DNA of 64,000 nucleotides from Burkholderia ubonensis (lineage in GTDB: Bacteria > Pseudomonadota > Gammaproteobacteria > Burkholderiales > Burkholderiaceae), in contig NZ_CADFEB010000006.1 in NCBI RefSeq assembly GCF_902833085.1, positions 372,001 through 436,000 of the forward strand, given 5' to 3'. Position 1 is the first letter of the stretch. The number at the start of each line of letters is the position of its first letter. Below are positions 8,863 to 17,671 of this stretch, in pieces. The position numbers and the translations under genes are program-made. The notes under the pieces are model-generated. The model had not been told where the DNA came from. It did not search any database and saw only the letters and a program-made list of their open reading frames with translations.

Positions 8863-9948
8863 TTACTTTCTTTCCGAGATGAACAAATATCTGAACTGTT
8901 CAATGCCGGCCTCGTAAGCAGCCTCGTCGAGCCTGAACTTGTACAGATCATCCGAGCCTTCGTCGCGGAAGTCCTTCTCCAGCGACCTCAGGATCTCGAC
9001 CTTCTTCGCCCAATGCTCGTTTTCCTCCGCGGAGAAGTCGATTGCCTCATAATTGCCGAAATTCTTCTTCAGTTCATGAGCCAGTTCGGTCAATTCGGGG
9101 CGCCATGTATCCCTCGTGAACGATCGCTTCGGAAACGTTCTGAAGATGGCGATTTTCGCGCCGGGCGCCGTGATATCCCGGAACTGCTTCAGGGTATGGG
9201 CAAGATCACGCGTAAAATAAATCGTATCGATCGATACTACAAAATTGAATGAATTGTCCTGAAATTCCAGATTCTGCAAATCCATCTCGCGAAATTCGAG
9301 AGGTTTGTTCAGTTTCGATACGCGTGCCTGCGCCTCCTGGATGGCGCTTCGGGCCAGGTCGATGCCGGTGATCTTCGCACCGGTCCGATCGAAGAGGTAC
9401 TCGGCGATCAATCCATAGCCGCAGCCGACATCCAGAATGCGATCGTTCGGTGTCGGATTCAGCTTCGCGAGCATCACGTCGAGTTGCTTGAAATCAGCCA
9501 TGCCATGCTGGCCGAAGTTTTCTCCATAAACCCGCCTGCAGAACTCGGCATGCGCGGCACTCGACAGCGCCTCCGCGTAATACTTCTCGTATGAAGCCGC
9601 TCTGGCGCTCTGCTTGTCCGAATTATTGTAATTCAACAGATATTGAATCTGCGTTTCCTTGCCGTCGATGCTGTACGGTTCGTGCGAACCCGCGGTTTCC
9701 TTTGACGCTCTCGCCAGGTAGGCGGCAAGCGAACTGACGCTCGGGTTCGATACCAGCTCCGAAAGCGGGACAGCAATACCCAGTTCGACCTCGAGTCGAC
9801 TGACCAACAACATGGCGGTCAGTGAATGACCGCCGGACTCAAAGAAGTTGGCTTCGGTTCCGACCGAATCATCGCTCAATATTTTCTGCCAGATCGGCAA
9901 GACTTTTCTCTCGAAATCAGCACGGCTAGACTCAATAAATGCATTCAT
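8863..9948 (-). CDS. Peptidyl-carrier protein fused to a SAM-dependent methyltransferase
   Basis: A 361-residue didomain protein. Residues about 10-82 form a thiolation domain with the phosphopantetheine site FFESGGHSL (Ser42). After a linker of some 35 residues comes a class I methyltransferase with SAM motif I ILDVGCGYG at 171-179 and later motifs ITGIDLARSAI and FVVSIDTIYF. There is no condensation, reductase or thioesterase domain. Its start overlaps the stop of the adenylation gene by four bases (ATGA), which implies translational coupling and that the adenylating enzyme loads this carrier. The methyltransferase probably acts on the tethered amino acid at N, O or C; which one cannot be read from sequence. 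Confidence 0.88.
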   Translation of the reverse strand: MNAFIESSRADFERKVLPIWQKILSDDSVGTEANFFESGGHSLTAMLLVSRLEVELGIAVPLSELVSNPSVSSLAAYLARASKETAGSHEPYSIDGKETQIQYLLNYNNSDKQSARAASYEKYYAEALSSAAHAEFCRRVYGENFGQHGMADFKQLDVMLAKLNPTPNDRILDVGCGYGLIAEYLFDRTGAKITGIDLARSAIQEAQARVSKLNKPLEFREMDLQNLEFQDNSFNFVVSIDTIYFTRDLAHTLKQFRDITAPGAKIAIFRTFPKRSFTRDTWRPELTELAHELKKNFGNYEAIDFSAEENEHWAKKVEILRSLEKDFRDEGSDDLYKFRLDEAAYEAGIEQFRYLFISERK

Positions 9949-11516
9949 TTCATGTCCTTATTGAATAATTCCAGCACACTTCGCCTACAGACTTTTTGAT
10001 TTTCAGTCAACGGAAAATCGCTCACCAGCACCATTCGTGATGGGATCATGTAATCTGGGACCATCTCACGCAGCGCCTTTCGGATAGCATCCAGACTCGA
10101 TCCCTCGTCACAGATCAACGCCGTTACCAGAATTGCATTGCCTCCCCCATCTTGAGACACGGTCAAATAAACCGATCGCACGCCCCGACATTTCAGTAGT
10201 GCAGACTCCACCTCCCCCAGCTCCACCCGATTGCCGTTTATTTTCAATTGCCCATCTTCCCGCCCTACGTAAATCAACAACCCTTCGCGATTTTTATACG
10301 CAAAATCCCCGGTTTTGTAAAAAATGGAACTCTCCGCGCGAGGATCGGAAATAAATGCATCTCGCGTCTTCTCGGGCTGTTTCAAGTAGCCGGCAGCAAC
10401 GCTTGGCCCCGATATATATATCTCGCCGATCTCTCCGGCAGCGACAGGCACCAATTCATCCGACAGCAAAGCGATACCCACCCCTGGGATAGGCACGCCG
10501 ATCGGCACCGAAACGCCGATATCGACCCGAGGATCGTATCGATGGACCATGCATCCGACCGTCGCTTCAGTCGGCCCATATTCATTGATGATCTCGACTG
10601 CCGGCAGCTTGGTGGTGATTTCACGCGCCACCTTCGTTTTCAGATCCTCCCCACCCACGATGAGGCGTTTGATACTCACCCTCGAGTCGGCGTATGCCTC
10701 GAGCACTTGCAGATAGGCCGGTGTGATCTTCACGACATCGATAGATCGATCGCGAACGATCTTTTTAATCACCAAGGGATCGGATATTCCATCGAACACG
10801 CTCACGGACGCCCCAACCAACAACGGCGGGAATATGCACGTCACGGTAAAGTCAAACGCGAGCGTCGAATACAGCGCGATCCTGGTGGACGAAGAGTCGA
10901 TGTATCGCTCGATGGCGAACTTCGTGTAATGCAACAAATTGGCATGCGTGACAAGCACGCCCTTTGGCTGTCCCGACGATCCGGACGTGTAGATGATGTA
11001 GGCGGTATCATCTCCCGCGATCGCGGCCGCGCCTTCCACCCCGCCTTCTGCGTCACCTGAAATGGCATCGATGCAGAGGGATTTCGTCGTGGCCGACTTC
11101 AGCCTGTCGGCATGGGATCGGGAGTACAGCAGCAGATCGGCCTCACTGTTCTCCAGTATCCTCGACACTCGATCTGCAGGATTCCGGATATCAATCGGCA
11201 AATACGCGGCTCCGAGCCTCAGGACGGCAAACACCGCCGCAATCAGATCGGATCCATGTGCGACCGATAACGCAACAATCGACTTTCTCCGCACGCCGAG
11301 CAGGGACAACTGCCCTGAGATGACCTGTACCCTCTCCTGCAATTTTTCGTACGTCACTATCCCATCGTCACCGGCAATGGCAACTCGATGAGGTGTCCTT
11401 AGTGCTTGCTGCACAAACAGATCGTAGACATTTTCAGCAGACTGTTTGCCCTGCGTCAGACCGATCTCGTGACGTTCCCCAGCCCTCGAAGTCGAAGCGC
11501 TTTCAATGGTACGCAT
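9945..11516 (-). CDS. Stand-alone NRPS adenylation domain, asparagine-like specificity code
   Basis: A 523-residue amino-acid-adenylating enzyme with the full set of core motifs: A3 YIIYTSGSSGQPKGV, A5 NEYGPTEATVG, A7 YKTGDFAYKNREG, A8 GREDGQLKINGNRVELGEVE and the A10 lysine in LTENQKVCRR. Aligning by eye to GrsA, the ten pocket positions read D F T K I G E V G K, which differs from the classical asparagine code DLTKLGEVGK only at two conservative positions. Asparagine, or failing that aspartate, is therefore the predicted substrate; this is a manual call. It lacks condensation and carrier domains and is coupled to the carrier-methyltransferase gene by an ATGA overlap. Confidence 0.9.
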   Translation of the reverse strand: MRTIESASTSRAGERHEIGLTQGKQSAENVYDLFVQQALRTPHRVAIAGDDGIVTYEKLQERVQVISGQLSLLGVRRKSIVALSVAHGSDLIAAVFAVLRLGAAYLPIDIRNPADRVSRILENSEADLLLYSRSHADRLKSATTKSLCIDAISGDAEGGVEGAAAIAGDDTAYIIYTSGSSGQPKGVLVTHANLLHYTKFAIERYIDSSSTRIALYSTLAFDFTVTCIFPPLLVGASVSVFDGISDPLVIKKIVRDRSIDVVKITPAYLQVLEAYADSRVSIKRLIVGGEDLKTKVAREITTKLPAVEIINEYGPTEATVGCMVHRYDPRVDIGVSVPIGVPIPGVGIALLSDELVPVAAGEIGEIYISGPSVAAGYLKQPEKTRDAFISDPRAESSIFYKTGDFAYKNREGLLIYVGREDGQLKINGNRVELGEVESALLKCRGVRSVYLTVSQDGGGNAILVTALICDEGSSLDAIRKALREMVPDYMIPSRMVLVSDFPLTENQKVCRRSVLELFNKDMK

Positions 11517-11536
11517 AGCGAGTGTCCGTTAGTCAA

Positions 11537-13069
11537 TCAGGAGCCGAGATATTCGAGATCCTGACGGGTCAGGATCGACGCAACCGTTCCGTCATCGATA
11601 AATGCCTTGCCGGCGGCAATCGCGGGTTCAAACCACCGGTCGTACGCCATGGACGCGACATCTTGCCTGACGCGATCGCGCAACGGGCCAAGCCGATCGC
11701 CGTGCTCCAGGCCCCGATGGTCGCAACCCTCGATGGCCGCCAGCAACTCGATCGCGAGGATGGATTTGACGTTTTCCACCATGTCCAGGACTCGACGCGC
11801 GCCATGCGTTGCCATCGATACAAAGTCCTCGAAATTGGCGGCAGTGGGAATGCTGTCGACGCTCGCGGGATTCGCTCGTTGCTTGGTTTCAGCTGCCAGT
11901 GCAGCGGCCACGATTTGTGCCGTCATGAAACCGGAATGGATTCCGGCTCCCTTGGTGAGAAACGGAGGGAGTTTGGACTGGGTGCTATCGACGAGCATCG
12001 CAATTCGTCTTTCCGAGATTCCGCCGATCTCGCTCACCGCGATTGCCATGATGTCGGCCGCGAAGGCGACTGGCTCCGCATGGAAATTCCCGCCTGACAA
12101 TATTTCCTTGGTCTCGGTGAACAGGAGAGGGTTATCTGTCACCGCATCGCCCTCCAACTGCAGCGTCGTAGCCGCAAATTTCAAAAGATCCAGGATGGCG
12201 CCCATGACCTGAGGCTGGCAGCGAATGCAATAGGGATCCTGCACGCGCCCGGAATGTGCGGATTCACGCCTGAATCCGCTCGGCGCGAGCAGCGCCCGCA
12301 GCGCCGACGCAACGGTAATCTGTCCTTTCTGCCGGCGGATTTCATGAATACGGGGGTCGAATGCCTCGAGCTTCCCGAGCGTCGCTTCCGTGCTCAAGGC
12401 GCCGGTCACAATTGCGCTGCGGAACAAGCGCTCCGTTTCAAACAAACCCGCTAACGCGATAGCTGTCGAAACCTGCGTCCCATTCAGCAACGACAGTCCT
12501 TCCTTCGGCCCCAGCACGACCGGAGTCAAACCAAGCTTGGGAAGAACCACCTCCGCCGGCAGGATTTCCCCCTTGAATCGAATGCTTCCTTTGCCAAGCA
12601 GTACCGCTGACATGTGGGCCAGCGGCGCCAAGTCTCCGGACGCGCCAACCGATCCTTGCGAGGGAATGACCGGCAACGCATCTTCGCCGATCAGCTTGAG
12701 AAAGAACGTTACAACGTCGCGACTGACTCCGGAATGGCCCTTGGCAATCGTGGCGATTTTCAGCGTCATCGCCAGTCTGACGATGTCATCGGGAAGCGGC
12801 GCGCCGACGCCCACAGTATTTGACAGCACCAGGTTGCTTTGCAACTCGTTGAGCTCATCCGGGGAGATAGGGGTATTTGAGAAATTCCCGAACCCGGTGG
12901 TAACGCCGTAAATTGTCTTCTTGGTTTCCACGAACTCCCGGAGCACCTTGGCTGCGGCATCGGTCGAGGCCCATGCTCCCTGCGTCAGCTTGATCTCGAC
13001 TTTACTGCTGTATATTTTTCTCCAAACATCCAGATCGCCGCCCTCTGCATTCAGATAAATGACTTCCAT
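11537..13069 (-). CDS. HutH-like MIO-dependent ammonia-lyase or aminomutase
   Basis: A 510-residue member of the histidine/phenylalanine ammonia-lyase family. The self-forming MIO cofactor triad is Ala143-Ser144-Gly145 in GSVGASGDLAP. Catalytic Tyr54 (YGVTTGFG), Asn196 (LLNGTQ), Gln277/Tyr280/Arg283 (VQDPYCIRC), Phe329 (GGNFHAEP) and Glu414 follow the HutH pattern. Two departures stand out: the active-site His83 of HutH is Asn84 here (LSNTVGVG), and the residue before Glu414 is Phe instead of Gln. It is the first gene of the biosynthetic operon, and there are no other hut genes, so a role in product assembly is more likely than histidine catabolism. ATG at 13069 chosen over the upstream Met because it gives the family N-terminus. 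Confidence 0.9.
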   Translation of the reverse strand: MEVIYLNAEGGDLDVWRKIYSSKVEIKLTQGAWASTDAAAKVLREFVETKKTIYGVTTGFGNFSNTPISPDELNELQSNLVLSNTVGVGAPLPDDIVRLAMTLKIATIAKGHSGVSRDVVTFFLKLIGEDALPVIPSQGSVGASGDLAPLAHMSAVLLGKGSIRFKGEILPAEVVLPKLGLTPVVLGPKEGLSLLNGTQVSTAIALAGLFETERLFRSAIVTGALSTEATLGKLEAFDPRIHEIRRQKGQITVASALRALLAPSGFRRESAHSGRVQDPYCIRCQPQVMGAILDLLKFAATTLQLEGDAVTDNPLLFTETKEILSGGNFHAEPVAFAADIMAIAVSEIGGISERRIAMLVDSTQSKLPPFLTKGAGIHSGFMTAQIVAAALAAETKQRANPASVDSIPTAANFEDFVSMATHGARRVLDMVENVKSILAIELLAAIEGCDHRGLEHGDRLGPLRDRVRQDVASMAYDRWFEPAIAAGKAFIDDGTVASILTRQDLEYLGS

Positions 13070-13664
13070 GATTGAGATTCCAAATGGCCGAATAAATTGG
13101 ATAAAGGTGAATTGGATCCTTCGATCAAACTGCAAACAGAAATCCGATCAGCTATCTCGGACGGCACCTCGCCGGCCGCAACGGACCGGATATTCGGGGT
13201 CGAGTCTCAACCATCCGAGGCTTCGCCCAGATTTTTAAATTAACGATGCTGAATACAACGACACGATGGCAAGCACAACAACCGCGTTAGGCGGTTTTGC
13301 TGCATGACGACTTCAAGTACGACGATTGATGCGAAATCGAATGAAACAGTGGCGATCTCAAACAAGATCAAGCAAATGCACTGCCCACCAATACGCTGCA
13401 ACCTGGCAAGCGCGTCGTCGATCCTGGCGGGGTAACATCGAACGTCAATTAGAACGTCATCCAGTCACACACTGGATCATTCTTGTTGGTGCCATATCGC
13501 ATGCAATGCGAAAAGAAGCGTGACCGATACGACTGTCGAGTTGTCTCAACTGCTATTCGTAGCATACGATGAGATTGATCAGACGATATCCCTGTCGAAT
13601 AGTCTCGTCAAGATATTTTTGTGCGGTTAAAATCGCATGGCATGCAACTTTCTTGTGATCACAA
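13070..13664 (+). promoter_or_regulatory. Divergent control region between biosynthetic operon and HTH-receiver regulator
   Basis: About 595 bases without a convincing gene, AT-richer than the flanking chromosome. It must hold the promoters for the minus-strand operon starting at 13069 and the plus-strand regulator starting at 13665. A perfect inverted repeat AGTTG-tct-CAACT lies at 13539-13551 and could be a regulator site. Short open frames here (for example 13326-13523) have no ribosome site and no protein-like composition. Confidence 0.5.
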
Positions 13665-14537
13665 ATGACCTCAGACTCACAGCCACTGGATGGTATTCAA
13701 TCGGACCTCGATGCTCGCCTGATCGCGGAACGCGTCAGAAATCTCTTCGAGCGAAAAGGCATCACGAAGCGCCGCCATGCCGCAACGATCTGCGAATACC
13801 TGCACCTGAGCCCATCGCAGGCGCATCGCAAGATCAAGGGCGAGAGCCCGTGGACACTGGCACAGATAAGGGAGATTGCATCGGCATTCGATGTCGCGCC
13901 CGCCGAATTATTTCAGGAAGTGGATGATTTCGATAATCTGAATTATATTGGCCAACGTTCCGTTTTGATGGTCGGCAACGACGAACTGACATGCATCGCG
14001 CAGATCGGCGGCGAGGTCACGACTGACGCTCCTTCTACTTTGTTTGTCGCATTGCGGATTGGTGAGCAGTGGCGCGTCTATCGTACCGGGCAAGCGCCAG
14101 CCGGAAAGCAATATCAGGTGGAAAAAATCGAGATCGACGGCAGGCGCCCGCTGGCCGATAAACCGATCATTGCCATTCTCGACGACAATTCGAATGCGGC
14201 GGACGAGCTCTCTCGCTCACTGCAGAAAAGGGACTTTTCGACCGTCCCGTTCTACTCTATCGATGCACTGCTGGCCGCCGTGGAAAGGACGCGCTTCAGC
14301 GGCTTCATCCTCGATTGGATGATTGGCAGCGAGACTGCCCGGAGGTGCATCGAGGCGATCAGGGTCAAACACAACATTGATTCTCCGATTATCATCTTGA
14401 CCGCCTACATGGGGCATGCGGGGCACGCGATCGCCATCGCGGAAATGATGACGATTCACAAGATCATTGGTCCGTACGAGAAGCCCGCTCGTGCCCCGGT
14501 GATTGCAGCAGCCCTCGAACCCTATTGCACACGATGA
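13665..14537 (+). CDS. HTH (BetR-like) - receiver domain transcriptional regulator
   Basis: A 290-residue regulator with reversed architecture: an N-terminal helix-turn-helix of BetR type (residues about 15-85, with RRHAATICEYLHLSPSQAHRKIKGESPWTL) and a C-terminal response-regulator receiver from about residue 165. The receiver keeps the acidic pair in AILDDNSN, the phosphate-accepting Asp217 in FILDWMIG, the Thr in IILTAYMG and the Lys in YEKPAR, so it should be phosphorylatable. A middle segment of about 70 residues resembles nothing I know. The sensor kinase two genes downstream is the obvious partner. The gene diverges from the biosynthetic operon across a 595-base gap and is its likely regulator. 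Confidence 0.85.
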   Translation: MTSDSQPLDGIQSDLDARLIAERVRNLFERKGITKRRHAATICEYLHLSPSQAHRKIKGESPWTLAQIREIASAFDVAPAELFQEVDDFDNLNYIGQRSVLMVGNDELTCIAQIGGEVTTDAPSTLFVALRIGEQWRVYRTGQAPAGKQYQVEKIEIDGRRPLADKPIIAILDDNSNAADELSRSLQKRDFSTVPFYSIDALLAAVERTRFSGFILDWMIGSETARRCIEAIRVKHNIDSPIIILTAYMGHAGHAIAIAEMMTIHKIIGPYEKPARAPVIAAALEPYCTR

Positions 14538-14558
14538 ATCAGCGCACCCCACCCGATC

Positions 14559-15071
14559 ATGTCGACCATCGCTCACCGCCTGCTGCAATTCATGGTCTCC
14601 TGCCTCGCGCTCTCGATGAGTGCGACTGGACATGCCGACATTGTTCCGCTTGCCTTGACGGTATCCGGGAAAATACAAATCCATAACGATACGAACCACC
14701 AGACGTATTGCTTCGATCAACGTTCGCTGCAGTCCCTTCCGCAGTACGAGATGGACACGTCGACTCCGTGGACGCCTGTCGCGAGATTCAGGGGCCCACT
14801 GCTCGAGGATGTGCTCGATCGCGTGAAGGCGACAGGGACTCATCTGGACATCGAGGCTTATGACGGTTATGTCGCACACGACATCCCGACGACGGATATC
14901 GTTGCCTTTCATCCGCTGCTGGCATACATGAAGGACGGAACATTCCTGAAGCTGCGAGACCTGGGGCCTCTGTTCCTGGTCTACCCGCGAGACAGGCATC
15001 AGAGATCGCTGAAGACATCCGATTACTCCACTCGGGAAATCAGGCAAATCAAGGCCATCGTCGTAAAATGA
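14559..15071 (+). CDS. Periplasmic molybdopterin-binding-domain-like protein, probable signal partner of the kinase
   Basis: A 170-residue exported protein with a signal peptide (MSTIAHRLLQFMVSCLALSMSATGHA). The mature part resembles the small, stand-alone oxidoreductase molybdopterin-binding fold: RFRGPLLEDVLDRVKATG, IEAYDGYVAHDIPTTDIV and LRDLGPLFLVYPRD follow the family pattern. Such short proteins are often found next to sensor kinases and may bind a ligand without being enzymes. The gene lies 21 bases after the HTH-receiver gene and overlaps the kinase start by four bases (ATGA), so the three are translated together. A periplasmic sensing or accessory role is inferred. Confidence 0.8.
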   Translation: MSTIAHRLLQFMVSCLALSMSATGHADIVPLALTVSGKIQIHNDTNHQTYCFDQRSLQSLPQYEMDTSTPWTPVARFRGPLLEDVLDRVKATGTHLDIEAYDGYVAHDIPTTDIVAFHPLLAYMKDGTFLKLRDLGPLFLVYPRDRHQRSLKTSDYSTREIRQIKAIVVK

Positions 15072-16483
15072 GATTCATCCTTGCAAGCAAACTCCTCAAG
15101 TCCCGGCGTCTGATTCCGGCGCTGATCGCGCTGCTGCTGATCTGGTTATTCTTTCTTCTGACATGCATCATCAAGCAACAATCGGTTTACGATCTCGTTG
15201 GCCCCACTGAAAACCCTTATTGGGGTATCGCGCAGTTTCGCATCTCCGCGGACGATTTCAGAACGTCGCTGATTAAATACAAATACGGCGCACGACATGA
15301 TCCGGGGAAAATAAAATTAAAATATGAAATTCTGAGGTCGAAATTCTTCATTATTTCCCAGCGCTCGGAGACGACACAATTTGCCTATCGGCAGCCGCTG
15401 TATTCGTCGACCATCCAGGATCTCAACAAGGCATTCTCCGGGATGGACGTATTGATGAGTCGATTTCCGGCGGACGGAGAAAGCGCGACCGATTCGCTGA
15501 TCGAAGCAACGTCCATCTTCGACAGCGCCTACGACCGATTCGTCAGCGCCGTCGGACTCTCCGAGGTCAGACGGCGCGACTCGCTGTTATCCGACGCGTT
15601 GCAAAACAGAAGCATCCTTCTCTACAGCAACATCGGCGTTTCCGCGCTGTTTTTCATCGCAGTGCTGATCTTTTCGCGATCGATTCGAAATTTCGATCAG
15701 GCGCTGCGAACCGCGCAGCAAGTGGCGCACACGAAGCAGGTATTTCTCGCCGCAATCAATCATGAAATGCGCAACCCGCTGCAGACCATCGTGTCCGCGA
15801 CGGAGAACATCTCGCACTATGCAACCAGTCGCGAGCTGATGTACGCAGTGGACAACATTGACCAAGCGGTAAAACATATCGAAACCCATATGCGAGATCT
15901 GACCGACTACCTGAGACTCAGGACGAACAAGGTCAACCTTCGCATCTCCCTCATCGATCTGCAGAAGATCGTCAACGAGGTGGTCCGCAGGTTCAAGCCC
16001 AAGGCGGACCAAAAGGGCATCCGACTGCAAGCGACGATCTACACACCACGGACGCAATTCATCTCCGACGCGCAACGCGTGCAGCAGATCATCGACAATC
16101 TCGTCGAGAATTCGCTCAAATTCTCGTCAGACGGCATGATCGAGATAAAGTGCGGGATTTTTTCAGAATCGGACGATTCCCAGGTAAAGATAGAAATCGT
16201 CGACCAGGGAATCGGCATTGACAAGGACAAGATAAATTTCCTATTCTCTCCGTTCTTTCAAACCCAGTTTCCGGACAACTCGGCGATTTCCGGATACGGT
16301 ATGGGTCTGGCGGTCGTCCGTGGCCTGGTTGAGGTCCTGGGGGGGCGCATATCCGTAGAAAGCGATGTCGGCAAGGGTACGGCCTTCAAGGTCACGCTCC
16401 CTTACCGATCGCTTCCCGTGCGTGACATCCCACTGCCGGGCGAACACGGTCAGACATCGCTCGCTGCGGACAATCTGCGTTGA
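15068..16483 (+). CDS. Membrane sensor histidine kinase
   Basis: A 471-residue sensor kinase. One membrane helix lies at about residues 15-36 and a second at about 183-205, enclosing a periplasmic helical sensor of some 145 residues. The kinase part has the H box FLAAINHEMRNPLQ with His232, an N box DNLVENSLKF, G1 DQGIGID and G2 GYGMGLAVVRG. It ends without its own receiver. By context it phosphorylates the HTH-receiver protein two genes upstream and may read the state of the exported molybdopterin-fold protein. Its 3' end overlaps the convergent FkbM methyltransferase gene by 34 bases. Confidence 0.92.
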   Translation: MRFILASKLLKSRRLIPALIALLLIWLFFLLTCIIKQQSVYDLVGPTENPYWGIAQFRISADDFRTSLIKYKYGARHDPGKIKLKYEILRSKFFIISQRSETTQFAYRQPLYSSTIQDLNKAFSGMDVLMSRFPADGESATDSLIEATSIFDSAYDRFVSAVGLSEVRRRDSLLSDALQNRSILLYSNIGVSALFFIAVLIFSRSIRNFDQALRTAQQVAHTKQVFLAAINHEMRNPLQTIVSATENISHYATSRELMYAVDNIDQAVKHIETHMRDLTDYLRLRTNKVNLRISLIDLQKIVNEVVRRFKPKADQKGIRLQATIYTPRTQFISDAQRVQQIIDNLVENSLKFSSDGMIEIKCGIFSESDDSQVKIEIVDQGIGIDKDKINFLFSPFFQTQFPDNSAISGYGMGLAVVRGLVEVLGGRISVESDVGKGTAFKVTLPYRSLPVRDIPLPGEHGQTSLAADNLR

Positions 16484-17271
16484 CCTTCGATGGATTTGCG
16501 GATTTCCCGCGATATCGGATCATTGCGCGAAACCGCAAGAATGTTGGGGCCAATGTCATGGATATCATATTTCAGGTCGACCAGTGTCTGATACATGCTG
16601 CCGAGATTTGACTTGATTTTTTCGATAAACATGATCGGGCCCGAAGCGCTCAATGTTCCCAATGCGCCGGCAATGACAGCCTCTTCCATGCCCTCGACGT
16701 CGATTTTTATAAAATCGACGTCGGGTTGATTCAAGGAATCGATCGTGATTAGCGGGACGTCGTATCCGGTGTCGTAATCGATTTGCTGGCCAATATTTTC
16801 GTTGCCGGCGCTCCTGACGAGCTCCAGGCTGCCGAAGCTTGATTTTTTATGGTAGTCCACGAACGGTATTCTCAACGAACCGCTTTCGCCGCCGACTGCG
16901 ACATTTCTGGCATCAACATTGAAGCAATTATTGATGGCGATATTCCCGCACAGCGCGTAGTACACTGATCGCTGCGCCTCGATCGAGATCACACTCCCCG
17001 CGCTGCCCAGCGCTCGCGCAAATTCGATCGTGTGCACACCGATATTGGCGCCACAGTCGATCGCGACGATGGGCCGCTTGCCGTTCAGTTCACGCTTCTT
17101 CAATTCCAGAATCGAAGTGAGCAATTCGATGTCGTCATTGTAGAAACTACCGGTCTCCAGGATATTCCATCCCACTCCATAAGTTCCGTATTCTTCGCTA
17201 TGGTTTTCATCGTTTCTATTGACGATAAGCGTTCCATGCTTCGTTGAAGCCAGAATATAGGAAATTTTCAT
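16450..17271 (-). CDS. FkbM-family SAM-dependent methyltransferase
   Basis: A 273-residue methyltransferase of the FkbM family, which methylates hydroxyl groups of polyketides, sugars and peptides. Marks are the SAM-binding AIDCGANIGVHTIEFAR near residue 75 and the family signature DVDFIKIDVEGMEEAVIAGA. An AAGGTG ribosome site 8 bases upstream supports the ATG at 17271 over the one at 17295. It is the rightmost low-GC gene and faces the sensor kinase, overlapping its end by 34 bases. It could act on the product of the cluster as a second tailoring methyltransferase, but it is transcribed on its own and that link is inference. Confidence 0.88.
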   Translation of the reverse strand: MKISYILASTKHGTLIVNRNDENHSEEYGTYGVGWNILETGSFYNDDIELLTSILELKKRELNGKRPIVAIDCGANIGVHTIEFARALGSAGSVISIEAQRSVYYALCGNIAINNCFNVDARNVAVGGESGSLRIPFVDYHKKSSFGSLELVRSAGNENIGQQIDYDTGYDVPLITIDSLNQPDVDFIKIDVEGMEEAVIAGALGTLSASGPIMFIEKIKSNLGSMYQTLVDLKYDIHDIGPNILAVSRNDPISREIRKSIEGQRRLSAASDV

Positions 17272-17671
17272 GATCACCTTATTTTTAAATATCAACCCTC
17301 GCGTCTATCGCAAAAATTCTAATAATATTCAATTGAATCTGCAATGTCCGCGGCATCTGGACTTCGCAAGCTTGCATGCGGGGACCACCGCGCCTGCGGC
17401 GCCGCAACGACAATACGCTGGCCGGGGCCAAAAACGGCGTGGTCATGCGGCGGCGGATCCGCTACCGTACGTGCCGGTCGACCGCGCGAAACAGCGTGAT
17501 ACCAAATGCGATCAACTCGTCGATCGCGATCTGAACCAGACATGTCGCCTTGCGTGCGCATCGCGAGATGCAGGCCGGCCGCTGCGGAAACGACTCCGGA
17601 TCGCGCCACCGGCGCCGTCGATCGCGCATATCGCAGCGGCTTGACTTGGGTTCGAGCCCTTCCTCGAATTG
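17272..17671. other. Intergenic transition from low-GC block to normal chromosome
   Basis: About 400 bases with no gene I can support. The first 70 bases are AT-rich and carry the FkbM promoter region; GC rises sharply after about 17345. Short minus-strand frames in 17400-17640 look protein-like for some 25 residues but have no start signal and match nothing I recognise; they could be a decayed gene fragment. Confidence 0.4.

Noticed and set aside
11537..13069. Annotation as ordinary histidine ammonia-lyase (HutH) of histidine catabolism
   Set aside because: No hutU, hutI, hutG or hutC nearby, an altered His83 position, and a biosynthetic operon context.
13326..13523. Short plus-strand frame in the divergent control region
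   Set aside because: No ribosome site, no recognisable protein character, and it lies in a promoter region.
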